A program made the translations under genes and the position numbers. A stretch of 64,000 nt of DNA, taken from Blasia pusilla (taxonomy: Eukaryota > Marchantiophyta > Marchantiopsida > Blasiales). The first letter of the stretch is position 1, and the number at the start of each line of letters is the position of its first letter. The stretch covers positions 7,688,001-7,752,000 of the forward strand of contig CM114272.1 in the NCBI GenBank assembly GCA_050084515.1, read 5' to 3'. The notes beneath the pieces are model-generated. The model made no database searches. It saw nothing but the letters and a program-made list of their open reading frames with translations, and was not told where the DNA came from. Below are positions 30,118 to 43,900 of the stretch, piece by piece.

Positions 30118-32539
30118 ATAGATATGTGATGGTAATATCTTCATTATCTAATGGCGATTAGAGATATTTTGGTATTCGATTTTCTCGATGTTTAGATGTT
30201 TAGATGCCATAAGTTAGTATGCTATCCTGTGTATTTTTTATGTGTACTCGGTGACAATAATGTATATGCGCACGATAACTATCATGTCTTCTAGGATAGG
30301 TTAATAAGTTTATGATAAAGCACCTTCAAGAATTTTTGAGGATGGCCTCAAGAGATCGAGGATCACCTATCAAGGCTTCGGGTAGCTTGAGAGATCGCGT
30401 TTCTCCTTCGTTTCGGCTCATTTGGAGCTATATAGAGAAACTTACTATATCGGATGAATTACCACTATGAGTATAGTTGGCTTTCTACTTCATGAAGTGG
30501 CCCTTGATCCCTACAACAGGTCAAGAGCCAAGGAGGTGACGTGCAAACATAGGTTACCATGGAGAGATCTTGGTAGAGGGAAAGGGGTATATCCAAGGAG
30601 AGAGAGATTTGGAGCTCATTCCCTCTTTATTGAACCTCTTGGCATGAGGTGGCGGAGCTATGGTCCTCCTTGCCTTGTGAGTAACCAAGCCTCTTACTAG
30701 GAGAGTGGGTTTGGAGAGAGAGAGAGAGAGAGAAGAGATCTTCATTTACAAAGATAAAATGAGTGAGTGAGAGCTCTACATTATGAGAGCTCCTTGGTGT
30801 CCCGTTAGGTATGCAAGTTAAGGACCATGGTTCCTATTCAACGACTCACGTGAGTAAGAGCCGTTCATTTGATTCATTTGTTAAGCATATTTTCGTACGT
30901 GAAAGTGATGTGCGGAGGCGTAGACCAATTTTTAAGAGGAGTTGAGTATGGGGCCAAATTTTTCCATGTTGGTGCTCTTAGGACCACCTTCTAGCTTGCT
31001 GAATTTCATTTGTGCAGGTTTGCAATTTTTTGTGGAAGAAATCAAAGCGTCAGCGCTGCCACAAATTTTCGTCGGAATTTTGGCCGCGGGCTACACAAGA
31101 GTCACCGCAAATTTCATATGGAAGGTCATATGAAAAAGCTTATTTCATGAAGGTTTAGATCAAGAAGTCATGCACTATGTTAAAGAAATGGTGTGCAATT
31201 TCAACTTTGGAGCTCAAAGTTGTGGTCATTCTCGTGGGGCTGCAATAGCCAATGCATGAAGGTAGAAATTTTGAAATCCTATAACTTCCTTTGGTGAGGT
31301 AAGAAAAATAAAAATCCATTTATTTTAGTGCATAGGACAAGGGAAAAAATGATTTGAGCGTGAAGTTAGGTAAAAAATTTATTTAGTGGATGTTGACCCA
31401 AGATTTGTGGGGCTTAGTAAAGTGTGAGCCAAATTTGAAATAATTTAGTGAGTGGAGTGGGAAAAAAATATATTGACTTTTTAACAAGGTTAAAATAGAG
31501 TCATATATGTGTGATATAAGATAATTACCATTGACCTTCACCGACCATTTACTGTCGTCTATTCCACAAACATCAACTACCACTTGTCACTACTCGAGTG
31601 TCGTTAACGGATGGGGTCGAGTTTCAAGGTATGGTTTACCATGCATAATGATTGGTAGCCTCTTGATGATGATTGAGTACCATGCCATGACGCTTATAGC
31701 TGCAACTCGCTACCGATTGCCGCGTCATGCCACTCATGGCCGCACCGCACTATCTCGATCGCGGAGCTGCAGCAGCATTGAGGAGCTCAACATGTATTGT
31801 TGATAAAGGAGGGGATGCCCCTATGTGTCGCATCCCATCACTTAGTGCCATGCCGTTTGTAGCCATTCTGTATCAATAGTGTTGCACCGTACCGTTATAC
31901 GCACACCACACATCAAGGAGGTCTAAGCATCGTTAACACCGGGGAGTATGACTTGCTGATTGGAGGAGTTATCTTCACGAACGAGTTGAGGTGGACTTTT
32001 GCAATTGTTGAGGAGCGACATCAACATTATTTTAGGTTACCAATTTTGGTCTTTTGCCTTGTACGTGTGAGGGATTTTGGGGTATTAGATATTTACTTCA
32101 GATATTTTGATTTGTGTGGATGTTGAGAGCATCATGGATATATGTGATTAGGGGACATAGAATTGTATGGGATATCCAGAGTTATAGGTATGCCTTGTTG
32201 ATGAGAAGATAGAACAGTAGTCAATTTGCCATACCACGCCACTTGTTGCTGCACATTAATTACGCGTCTTAGTGAGAGGGAGTGTAGATTGAGTGCCGCA
32301 TGTGTTGGTTCCAAATGATTGAGGGATCACTCATGAGGTTGAGAGTGATCTTGTGAGAGGGCAGAAGTTTCAGCATGGCGTCCTTTTGGTACTTTGAGAG
32401 GTGAGGTGGTGTGGTTGAGAGTCAATCTAGAGGTTTTATGCGGAGCGGGACGAGGTTTCTAGGATCTTTACGTGAAGGACCGTCTCAACCTCCGTCTATG
32501 TCATCCTCAGACGAGAGGTAGGGCACAAAGGGGTTTGTT
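30118..32539. other. Spacer with gypsy debris and a GA microsatellite
   Basis: No gene is recognised. A (GA)10 run lies at 30,714-30,733. Around 31,930-32,040 the plus strand gives EYDLLIGGVIFTNEL, which resembles the gypsy protease/RT spacer YDVLVGSRVLYPLGF of the 16-20-kb element, so a further small gypsy fragment is likely there. Confidence 0.45.
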
Positions 32540-35130
32540 AGTGCATCACCACTCACAATGGATGGTCCTACCATTTGGGCATACGAGATGGACAACTGGG
32601 GTCAAGCATCACATAGGATTTCAGGAGCTCTAGGTACCATAGAGTTACACAACTTCATTGTAGAGTTTAGGAGTTGCATTGGTGTGACTCATAGAAGGCC
32701 AACAACTCCAAGAAGTTAAACCCTTTCACATCATGGAACAGGATGTTCCAACATCTAGAGGAGGCATTCATGGACAATTACCATGAGTTTTCCCATAGGT
32801 ACGTACTCAACATTGAGGATTAGAGACTCTTATATGATCCACATTACGTCTCACGGATTAAGCCATTTCCACATGAGGAGGAGGAACCCTCCTTATGTGG
32901 AGACCTAAACCTAAACCCACCCTAAACCCTACTTCCTCTAGGTTCAAGGAAGGGTGAGTCAGAATAGAGTTGTTGCATCCTCCAATCGGGTTCGTCTTAG
33001 ATTCAACCCCATGGTTGAGTTCTTTTGTGGAGTTGTGGAGGAACTACGAGGGAGTATCGAATCAGAAGTTTTGGAGAATCCATGACTTCCATAGGCGCAT
33101 AGGGGAGAGTTTGCGGGAGGCATTTAATTACTTGCGTCATCTAGTTAGTATCATTGAGAGGGTAACAAAGGCCTAGTGTATTCAGGCATGGTACGGGATG
33201 CTAGAACAAGACCTGCGGTAATGGGTGAGGGATGCGGTAGTGTTGATCCACACCTCACCTATGTTGGGAGATATCTTTGAGATAGCAAAGTGCATTGAGC
33301 GCAACATGGCTGAGGAGAGTGTTGTAGCCATAAGTCACGCGCGAGAGAAGTCACGATTGCTTATACTACCAGTGCAACAACGTGGATTTTGAGAGAGGAA
33401 TGTAGCCCCGTGAGCTCAAGGAGTTTATCTTTAGTATGTGTCGGGTGCCATAACGACCCATGTCATTATATGCAGGTCAACAACATTGTAAAGAGTTATT
33501 TGTTGGGCATATATGGAGCTCATTGCCAGTAGGATTGCACCCGTAAGGATAGTGGGCACGTGCCCCAATCTAGAGGAGGAGATGGGCCTACTTAGGAGTA
33601 AATCAGTGTGACCATTGCAAGCAGTATGGTCATATATATGCCAAGTGCTTTAGCCTACATCCTGAATTACGTCCGAACCAAAGGCTAGAGAGAGCACTAG
33701 ACCGAGTTGGCGGTCCAGGTGGGCCCAGAGGTCATGCACCTGGTGGTCCCGTAGGGGGACGTGGAGTTGGATTTTCCCATGGGGATGTTGGATATTCCTA
33801 TGGAGGAGATAGAGGTCTGCCACCTAGGTGAGTCGAGGAGGACTCGAGGTGTGAGGATCGGATGGCTGCTCAGATAGAGTAGTAGCAACAGTAGATTGTT
33901 GCTATGGCATGATTGAGGTTTCGCGATGTCAAATCAGTGACATCGACATCATATAGAGCAGCTAGAGATATGGAAGATTGTGGCTAGAGTGCGGAGCTAT
34001 GCAGATGGAGGTAGTCATTGTTCTTACTTATGGAGTGGTTACAGAGTTTGATCCACTTAGGGAGGAGGCTAGGAAACAAACTAGGCTTCCTCAATCGTTT
34101 ACATTCTTTGAGGTAATGAGAACCTTGTCGATGGGTCGTGATTTGAGTTCCCGGAGGATGGATGTTGGTGGTGTATAGACACAACAAGCGATGGGAGAAG
34201 CAAGTTTGATGACTCCTATTGTTGATGCTCAAGTCAAGCTTGTGTCGAGTATGTTATTGGATGCTCAGGTCAAGCCTATGTCGAGTATGTTATCCATTGT
34301 TTTTAACTGCTCATATAACAACAATAGAAGGTACACCCTCCGAGGTTTTCTGGCTTGCCCCTACACTATGGGAGCATGGAGATGATGTCACTACCTCATT
34401 TTTAGAGGTGGTTTTAGAGGAGGTGATGGACTTGCCTTTAGAGCCTATGCTCGAGTCGTCCACTTTAGATTCATGGCAGGTTGCAGTTGCTCGGATGGTG
34501 GAGATGCCTGCTAGATCCGCGATAGATAGTGCCAAGTGTTTTTTTGGATAATTGGGGAGAGGTTTTCCATTTGGTGAGTCCACGAGGCAGATTTTTTTAT
34601 TTTGAAATGCGTCTTATTGGATTCGGGAGCGCAACCCTTGATGTTGGGAAAGGCGGCATCTATGAGATTGGGCTTAATGAGGGCCTATGTGGAGCGTTGC
34701 CCATTCAAGATACAGACATCCTTCGGTGGAGCAAGTACGACTCAGTTTATCACGCGACATGAGGTCGTTGTGAGGATTTGACAAGGACATCCATTAGATG
34801 AGTCCGTGGTGCGAGCCAAGTTGATAGTGATTGATGTTGAGTCATACGATGTCTTGGTTGGAGGAGTAGTGTTGTACCCGATGGGATTTTCCCTAGATTA
34901 TTGGGAGGAGTCAGTATCTTACAAATCATGATGGTAGTCAAGTCATGGACGTCTTAGCTTCTTACCCATTCGATTCACGAGTGCAGTGATCGAGCGACAA
35001 CCAAGAGGGATGGCGACGCTAACAAAATTCAGTAGCGCCATCACTTGCTGTGATGATTTAATTGAGGGATATATCCATGTAGGGGACACATCCGTTGTTA
35101 TGTTGAGAGTTTTTCTTTGAATAGGGGCGG
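32540..35130 (+). pseudogene. Ty3/gypsy gag-protease, second copy, degraded
   Basis: Plus-strand relative of the 16-24-kb gypsy element. EMDNWGQASHRISGALGTIE near 32,590-32,650 parallels its Gag. PMVEFFCGVVEELRG and HDFHRRIGESLREAFN lie at 33,010-33,130. A zinc-knuckle remnant (CDHCKQYGHIYAKC) is near 33,605-33,650. EEVMDLPLEPMLES and MVEMPARSAID lie at 34,410-34,530, followed by the protease/RT spacer (YDVLVGGVVLYPMGF, LDYWEES) near 34,850-34,920. Gag and protease are collinear here, unlike the inverted arrangement in the first copy. RT is missing. Stops are frequent. Confidence 0.7.
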
Positions 35131-36589
35131 ACCTTCTAGTTGCAGTGGACGTTAATGCAAGGTGAATCCTCTAATAAGTTTTGCTTCTCAATACAAAATT
35201 ACTATATACACACACGACATTCTCTCATGACAGAAATGAGGAATGGTAGTGTCAAGGCGATCACTTCTTAATAATATCTAACCCCAAAATTTCTAACTTT
35301 GAAGTCTCTATAAACTACTTTACGCCTGTACAAAAGAAAGATGACATAATTAGTGTTAAACCCTACTTGAATAGGCCCATTAACATCCATGAATTGTTGT
35401 ATAAGGATATACAAAGGGTTTAATACAATCCCATGTCCTTCCATACGTAACAATAGGAAGAATTACCGCAGTTGGAGATTGCATGACCTAGTTCATGAAT
35501 GCCTCCCTAAAGTGGTAAACTAGATAGCCTATCTATAAAGAAAACCTTGACGTAGTACAGATTAAGGAAAGGAAAATCATGTACGACTCGTGCTCCACCC
35601 GTATCCATATTTAACGGACATCCTCTACTCTCTTCAAGACCGGGTTTTTGCAAAGTTGCTCTCCTAAGAGGGGTAATCCTTTCTCATTTGGAAAATAACA
35701 ACCCAAAACCATCCACGATCCTAAGTATGAAAAAATTCCCTAATATGACGAGTCTCTCCAAATAACCATCTCCACACACATCAGACTCTAGAAAAATCTT
35801 GAAGATCGAATAGACCATAGTCAAGTTACTCTTCCAAGAGAAGTAATCCACTCTCATTGGAAGAGCAAGCAAGTCCAATGCCATCCACTCAAGAGTCACA
35901 CAAGAAACTCAAGAAATGAAGTAGAAGGTGATAAATTTTTCAAGGTTCCTCCTCTTTATATATTCATAAGGGATCCACAAAAGTATAAATAGGGCTAATC
36001 TTATCTTCTGCCACATGACTTCCTCTTAAGGTTTAGCCAATCCCATTTTAACACAAATAAATTACATATTATCTCCTCCAAAATATCCTCATCAACTCAC
36101 TTCATATCCTCCAAACTACCCCAACTACCTTAGTCACCAACCAAGACTACTTTTGCTTTAGTTTCATTAATACACTAATCCCACTACTTTACTTCTATAC
36201 ATCCATGTATAATTTATTACCTCTTTTCTTGAAGTTGGGCCCGTACAAATGAGGCACCATAAAGAGGATCTGGTTTCATTTTCATGTTTAAATTTGGTTT
36301 AAACATGAAGATTCTATTTTTTTGAGCTATTTTACTTAATACTTAGAAAACTCTCTCTAACAATTAATGAGAGAGGAGTTTACATAGTGGATGATCTTAC
36401 TACATGACACCATGTTTGGCGCTTTTATGGAGAGGAGTGTTATGGTAGTAATATCGATCATTCCGTGAAGGAGAGGTGCCTCCATGAGACTCGAGTGCGG
36501 AGCTTCGACACTTAGCCGACGAGCTTGTGTAGATGGCGTGAAGGGAGATATTTGCTCTACAACATGACAAGTTGGAGAAACTTGAGGTA
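35131..36589. other. AT-rich spacer, possibly an old LTR
   Basis: No gene is recognised. A TATA-like GTATAAATAGGGC at about 35,970 lies in sequence of LTR-like character just upstream of gypsy-type coding remnants, so an eroded LTR is possible. A 12-bp perfect hairpin (TTCATGTTTAAA, loop TTTGG) lies at 36,281-36,309. Confidence 0.35.
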
Positions 36590-38230
36590 GCAAGGAGTGC
36601 AAAATGTCACCCTTGGGACACCAGACCGATTATGTAGTGCATCCCGAGAGAAGGGTATTCGTATGTTGGATCTCTTTGGAAGGATCAGCATTCAATTGGC
36701 TATTATTTTGCATGATGCAGGATACGTTCTTCAATACTTGTATATGGAGCTTGATAAGGTTGCATATCACTTCGACATGTGGCCCAATCATGCTTCAGTT
36801 TACCCACCTTATTTTTTGCGTCGACTCTGCAAGGGTACCACAGTTCCCAATCGAGGGACATTTTCTTCTCGGGAGCGTAGGACTTGGATCGAGTAGGGAC
36901 CATTGATTTGATTATTGCGGATTGGACATATCAAGGCCAATCAAGTGATAGACAAGGTAGTGGTCTAGCTGACACACAATCTAGGTTATTTTGGGAGATA
37001 ATGAGGATCTTGTGAGACTTGCAAGAACATTAGTCCACTTCTCAAGCTAACATTATGGAGAATGAAAAAATCTTAGGAAATTCGTGGTCATGAGTGGTCA
37101 TGAGTGCACATTAGGTGCATGCAAGAATTGGCCCCACGGTATTCTTGGATGAGCCAAGTGTTGGTTTACAAGCATATCGCGCAGATCTATGGTAGAACAA
37201 CTTGATCCCACATGAGGTCTTAAAGCAGGCGTATGCGAGGGTGGAGCGTCCCTCCTATTTGTTGGTGGATCCCATTTTGGATCCAGGACGGAGATCAAAG
37301 GCAATGCGGCATGATGATTTCCCTCCTTTGATAATGGTCAACAGGATTGGCATGTCACGGACACCCTTTCTCACATGTTTCAATTTCCTCGCCCCTTATG
37401 CCTATAAGGAGACCGAATCTCACTTGGTTTGGGATGACCAAGCACAACGGTTGGTGGAGCCTAAAGCCGATAAGTGAGAGAAGATGATGGGGTTTTCCAC
37501 AATAGTGACGGTAGAACCCTCACTATAAGAGGCATCTTGACATCATGTCTTGGGTCAAGCAATGCATATGGAACTAAACTGCTTGACATGGACCATCATC
37601 TTAAGACGTCGGATGAGGTTGTGATAAGTCACGGTTATTGCATTGGTAAGCCCCTTATCTACTAAGATGGTTCAAGAAATAGCTAGGGGCATGATTAAAG
37701 GAGATCGACACATCATGGTTGATAGGGAGAAACACCCTTGGACTTCTTGGGATGTTTTGCAAGTACGCTAGGAGATGGCGGCCATTAATGTGATACATGA
37801 CCCTACACACGAACGAGATAAGAGTTCGGCGGTGGTTGTAGGGGAGTAGTTGCGTTCTATTGTTTGAAATAGATTTGCAGCATAGAAACCACAGATGACC
37901 GTGCCAAAGAGTCTTAAGGTAGTCACAAAGGAGACTTGGGAGCCACATATGGGCCCTAAGTTGATAGGAGGAGATCGGCTCCGGATATATCAGTTCCTTA
38001 GGATTCATAAGAGCTATTTTTCATTTAGTAGGCATGATTTGGATACGCTCAAGGATCCACGGATCTGTATTGAGGTTTCTAGCAACACACCGATCTTCCG
38101 ACAACCCAACGGGTACAATGATATGGAAAGGGCCTTCATTGAGGCTGATTCAAAGCAAGAGCCAAGACTCGGTTGGAATAGGACTAGTGGAGATGTCAAA
38201 TAGAGAAGAGATTTGGCTCATCTATACTAT
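36590..38230 (+). pseudogene. Gypsy-like polyprotein remnant (third family)
   Basis: Disconnected plus-strand frames. IPHEVLKQAYARVERPSYLL lies near 37,200. The most telling stretch is at 37,980-38,150, LRIYQFLRIHKSYFSFSRHD then RICIEVSSNTPIFRQP. It fits the conserved segment just before gypsy RT (FAFS-DL, then I-L-PI-R). The rest cannot be assigned with confidence. Many stops occur. Confidence 0.45.
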
Positions 38231-38939
38231 TAGTCAAGGAGCGCTCAGGGAATGGAGACAACTTCAAAATTCAACACGTGTCTTTTTGAACTTGAGAATA
38301 TGTGATATGTGACATGTATATAATATATATAAAAGACCATATATATATAAAGATATTAAATTACACTAGTTAGGACCCTCATGGGTCCTAACGAGTGATC
38401 ATTGTTTTCTCGACTAAAGTCAAGAAAGTCTAGGATGGCGGGGACAGACACATGGAGTGGCAGACAAGGGGGACGAGGAGGCTTGGAGGACAAGCTAGGA
38501 GAGAGAGGAAGGATTGTGTTATACATCAAAACGCAGAGCTCGACTTCATCTTTATTTTGATCCGCATCATGGCTTATATTGTGAAATATTTTTATTTTAT
38601 TTTATTTTATAGATTCTTGCTCTTAGTAGGGTTTCCCATGTAGGCATTAGGATATCACATGTTGTAATGTAGGGATGTTCCCCAAGTAACTTCCCTTCAT
38701 AACTCCCTCCCTTCCTTCTACGTTCATCTTCATATGTCATCCTTATTTCTCACTTATGCTTGATTTATGGTTGTCTCCATCAATTCACCCTTAGGTGCAT
38801 CCTTTTTTTATCCATTTTTATATGTATTTACCTCTTCTCTTCCCACATCCTCAGTATTACCATGAATCCACTAAATATGTTTGGGGAGGGGGTTTGGGAC
38901 TAGAAGTTCTAGATGGTGAAGGTAAATTAGAGTTTCTAG
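38231..38939. other. Spacer, no gene recognised
   Basis: AT-rich with a TATATATA-rich stretch at 38,320-38,360. No coding evidence. Confidence 0.4.
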
Positions 38940-40910
38940 GGGGAGCATAATTTAGTGCTGACAGGAAGAGAGTCGATTACCTAGGATTGCGGCTGGAGGG
39001 TTATCACGTATGATGTACGAATACCTTTACGATTGCTTTCCTCCCAAGGACTCTGCCAGTGATTTTTCCGAGTTGCTGCACTTTGCCTATCACTAGCTTA
39101 GGGGAGAGTGCCAACTGCAGTGGCCCAAGTATTAGGGGCAGGGCGACTTTTGGCGTTGTCGAAGAAGGATGGTGGCATTTTTCTGATTGCCATAGGTGAG
39201 GTGCTCTTGTTGTTGGTGAGTCACAAGATCTCTATGCAATTTGATGAGGCTTTCTAGTCACACTTTGAGTCTGCATCAATTAGGAGTTGCCATGCTGGCT
39301 TATTGACTATGAGACGATAGACTTAGGTTTGAGGGCTTGTCTTGATGTATATCCTGAGTGGGTGGTCCTTCAAGTGGATGCGGAGAATGCCTTCAACCCA
39401 ATGTTATGGGAAGCTATCTTCACATAGTTGAGGAATGTATGTGGCCCCATTGCGAGCCTCATTCCCTTCGTGCAGACTTTTTATGGGGTGACCCTTTGGG
39501 TGGTACATTTTTTGGTTTGGCTCATTATTGAGTGATTCTTTCTACGATGGAGGCTATTTGTGTTGTATTTTTCCCTCATTGGCAGATAATACTCATATTG
39601 TGGGCCCTAGAGATTGTCCCTGCATTTCATCACTTTTTTGCACACTTGGCACGGGTCGGCCTCGTAGTGAAGGTGGGGAAGTTTAAGGGTTGGTCTTCAT
39701 CAGACCTACTTGATGATCTTGATTTACCCGACGTATCCACGACACCTGTCAGAGGGGCTTCACGTCTTGGGAGTCCCACTTGAGAGCTAGGACTTTACTT
39801 TTGATTTTTGTGGCGGCGGCTCTTATCAAGGATTTTCTCCACATCGATGATCTTACGGGGATCGGTGACCCTCAAGTTGCGTAAGGAATTCTCTCTTCTT
39901 GTTTTGCTCGTCGACCTAGTTATCTAGAACTACTAGGATGTCTAGTCACCATTCTACCCTCTATAGATCCTTCGTTAGGAAGATCCTACATGTGTTTGGG
40001 GACCTTTTAGGATCCGACTCCTGTGAGTGCCCCATGGGGAAGCTTGCTCGTAGCCAAGCCTCTTGGCCGACTGCCTTTGGCGGAGTAGGTCTTCTCTTGA
40101 TGGAATTAGTGACACCCTCAACTTTTTTGGAGAGTTGGGCCATAACAGCACCCCTTCTTCTACAATACGTGTCCTAGGTTGAGGATGGCATGTTCTCATT
40201 AGAGTCTTCCCTTAGACTCTAGTGAGAACATGTAGAGATTCCCTTCTTGGTGAGGCTATAGTTCTTCTTCATACTTTCTCCTCTCTAGTTACCTCTCTTC
40301 AGTCTTGGCTCCAATCTTGTTTGATCGAAGCTCACTTTGAGGCAGTTTTTGGAATCACTATGTCAGACAGGGATTTTCCCATGGAGTTTCAGGCCCGTAT
40401 TCCTCTTGCTCTAGAAAGGGGGCATGCTCATGGGTCGGGGCTCGCCCCCTCATCTCAATTTTCTGTATCGCACCACTTACCTACACCATAGCAATACAGT
40501 TTCGACTTGGCCTCCCCTAACCATTCGTGGTTGGTTTGACACATTAAGAGTGTTTTCGGAGTATGGATCCACTTGGTGTGCATTTAGTACGTTATCGAGT
40601 TGGGAGTGAGAGGATTGCCAGTCGCAATGCTATGAGGGATATCATGTTTACTATTACTCGCGAGAGTGGCTTCCATGTGGAGAGAGAGAGGGAGACACTA
40701 CTTCATGCGGGATTCCCTTATCCATGCCGATCTTTATATGACACGAGAAGCTGAGGTGGTAGTGACCAACGTTGTAGTGACGGATCCTACGTGGAAGGTT
40801 GTGCGAGCCCAACCCAAGTGGTAGCACAAGGGAAATTGCTAGAAGGAGCGGCGGTGGCGACGAAGAAGACCCATCTCTATAATCGACTTCACAATGTCTC
40901 TGAATTTAGA
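38940..40910 (+). pseudogene. Reverse transcriptase-bearing retroelement, degraded
   Basis: Frames on the plus strand give VVLQVDAENAFNPMLWEAIF near 39,361-39,420 (RT motif with the first Asp). LADNTHIVGPRDCP lies near 39,580 and is an ADDTHIVGP-type palm motif with one Asp changed to Asn. MDPLGVHLVRYRVGSERIAS then RDIMFTITRESGFHVERE lies at 40,563-40,690. This C-terminal block resembles the zinc/nuclease-like tail of a plant RT family with the form HPLGDHLLRC-GSERI. TRREAEVVVT-like and VVTDPTWKVVRAQPKW sequences follow to about 40,825. Frameshifts and stops are numerous. Whether the family is non-LTR or another class cannot be settled from this copy. Confidence 0.55.
40189..40232. repeat. 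19-bp inverted repeat (one mismatch)
   Basis: Arms CATGTTCTCATTAGAGTCT (40,189-40,207) and 40,214-40,232 are complementary at 18 of 19 positions around TCCCTT. It lies within the decayed RT element and interrupts its reading frame. Confidence 0.85.
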
Positions 40911-43900
40911 TGACACGGGACGCCCGCTTTTCTTTTCCGAGACCACTTGCAATCTTCATGTATTCTGACTCCTTGATTGCCTTTTCAAAAAAAGTCCGGA
41001 TGGATTTTCCATAAGCCACTTTTTATCGAGGCCTGTTTCTTCCCCGGCAACTACGGGCACTATTTGAGTCGCCCTAATAATAGAGGACATGAATAACGGA
41101 AGGGACCAACTCTGCACGTTTGGGGCGGTCGCGCGACGTAAAAATGGGGCGATCGAATCGAAATTTGCAACTAGTACTCCATAAATGTTTAGACGGCCCT
41201 CCACCAGATTCCGATGTGATCTGATTGACCACATGCACCGGTCAGACAGTTTTGTCACCAACCGCGTCATCTCACCGACAATCCTTGACTCTGACTGACG
41301 TCCGAAATGTGTTAGGACGACGACCATCTGTAGCTGGACACCGCCCGGGAGTCGGGAGTCGGGACCCAGCCATTTCTACGAGGTGAGGTGATGGTCTAAT
41401 GCACCATATGGGAGGCACGAGTCACCACTGTTTACCGTTGAACTGACGGCGGATGGAAAGTTTTTCGATAATAATGATGATAATGTGTTCATTAGGCGGA
41501 AACTAAGCGTACTTGACTGGGTATTTTAACTGGAACCGAGGCCCACGGTCAACTAACCGTGGTTGGACGAACAGTTCAAGCTTCGGGGAAGAGGATCTTG
41601 GCATCTGGGCACCTTCATTTTCTCTCCTCTTCGTGAACTCGTTCCACCGTTACCGCATCTTCCTGAACTGGTCGCGTTGAGCGCTTTGCGAATGGCGACG
41701 GGGAGGGGACGATTCTTCGGGGAAGGTGTGCTTCGCCCCCTGTCACCAATCACATTGTGCCTTCCAAAGCGCGTGACGCGTCGATGAGGGAGGTTGAGGT
41801 CTGGTTCCGAATTGCCATGTGCAGGAGGAGTGAGTTAGTGGTGAATGAATACGAGTGAAGGTCGGTGGAGGGAGTGTGGATGCTGTGATGCGATTGCCTT
41901 TTATTCGTTTATTGAAGGTAGCGTTGCTTGAAAGTTGGAAGTGCTGGTAACTGAGCGTGTGTGGCATTTGTGTGGTCGTCTTTGAAAGTGAGGTCTACAG
42001 ATCTGAATGCGATGGAGTGTTGGATGACCGTGGTCGAGGATAGTCCTAAGGATCATAAGATGGTTTGGTCGTTACTTCACCTCATCTTTACATGGATCCA
42101 GAACCTAGGTTATCCGCTGATCTTCTCGAGCTTCCTCAGGGACCTGACAAAATTCTGATTCATAGATGTAGGTAAAATTCGAGTAATTGGTCGATTTTAT
42201 GATCGTTTCGATTTAATTTCGGTCCGTTTTCTTCATCGGGAGGGTACTTGTGTGGTCATGGTTCAGCGAGCATGAGATTCAGAAATTGAAATTAAGATTC
42301 TGGGAACCAGGTCTTGTTTTGTGCACGTAGTCTGTAAACAGAGTCCAAAGGTGTATCGTGAGATCGTTGCAACGATAGGAGGGGATGGTGGTTAGTAAGT
42401 AATAGTCGATTATACACTTCTGCTCAATTTTCGACAAGAATAAGGGGGAGGATTTTCTATCGAGCGTAAAGAATTGGTTCTATAAAACCTTTGCAGAACA
42501 TTAGTCTTCGAGTGTTAGCAGTAATCTTTGAAATTACTTCAAGAATTAGCACTTCATCATCACTTATATGCACTAGATGGTGGACAACAAGCTCATCAAT
42601 GTTCGTCACCCTACATTCAAGAGCACAGGAGGGTAAAGATCTCACCTAATCCAGGGAATTATGACGTAAAGCTTTGTAAAATGGATTTCTAGGAGGTGAT
42701 GCTATCTGACGCATGGTCTTTAAAAAAACTCAAAGTTTCTGAATGTGCATGTCGGATCAAGAAAATAAGGCAATCCTGCCATTCACGTAATCTGTTTCAT
42801 ATGGTGATGGGAAAAGCCTCTTGGAATGACTCTTTTGGTGCGGGTAGGCTACAGTAGAAGAACCGATCATAAGTCCGGAAATTCTCCACGTGAATTTGGG
42901 AAATCCCCCAAGTCAATGGGTTCTGATTTTGAAATCATTCAGTTCAGGTGGAATGTGTCATACGAATGCCTATGTCGGGGTGTTTAGGGTTTAGAGTCTA
43001 GGGCTGTACAAGCATTCCCCTCTCACACAAACCTCTCCCTTTTGAACGCTCAATAGAAGTGTAGACCCGACACCAACGTTCATGGATGAAATGATTTGAA
43101 TGTGTGAGTTTAGCACCTGACGTCGGTGGAATACATGGAATGAAGTTGAAGTACTGAACCTACAACAGCTGCGAGGTGAGCTCATGCCGAAAAGTGCACG
43201 GTCCGCTTCGACTCTGCGAAGATTATATTGTTAGGCTTAACATATCACTTGTGATCGAAGAAAGAAGATTTGGAGGTGATCTAGGTGTGATCGTGCGTTA
43301 AGGGGCTAAGCTTCCGTGGATGTCTCGCATCAATATTTTGTCAAAAGAGCCAGACGGAGATAGAAACGGTGCATGCTCATCAGCTTCTCTAAATGCCACC
43401 ACTACTAGACAGATGACAGCACTAATCTACTGGAGCGGTTTTAACCTCGAAGAGTTCCAAATGGAAACCTCGTTTTGTTTCTCAATTTGCGTCGTGATTG
43501 GAACGGGAAATCTAAATTATTTAGTGTCGGAGCAGCACTTCAAATAGTTTTCGAAATTCATTGAACCTAGGTCTGCAGGGTCTGTAAACTTAGTATTGGA
43601 TATCAAGAGGCAATCTTCCCAGTAGTTAGTAAGCCTTACTGCGATTTATGCATTAACCCGTTTGCACCACTCGATTCTCCATCTGTATGACCAAGCTAAT
43701 GAAGCAGCCGCCTAGGTGCGCTGTACGACGAGGTCATCTATAATTTAGGAACGTGCTCTAGAAGCTACAGGGTTCACTGTTTCCTTCCTCGTTAGAGTTA
43801 AATTGTAGTCCGCTCTCATCAATCCGCCTATTAATCATGCAGAGGTCGTCAGATCCTCTTCCCCTATCCTTCTTCTTGGAAATGTAATCCGATTTTTTCT

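Noticed and set aside
32905-32935. CCTAAA/CCCTAAA-like units resembling plant telomere repeats
   Set aside because: Only about four irregular units inside decayed gypsy gag. A real interstitial telomere array would be longer and regular.
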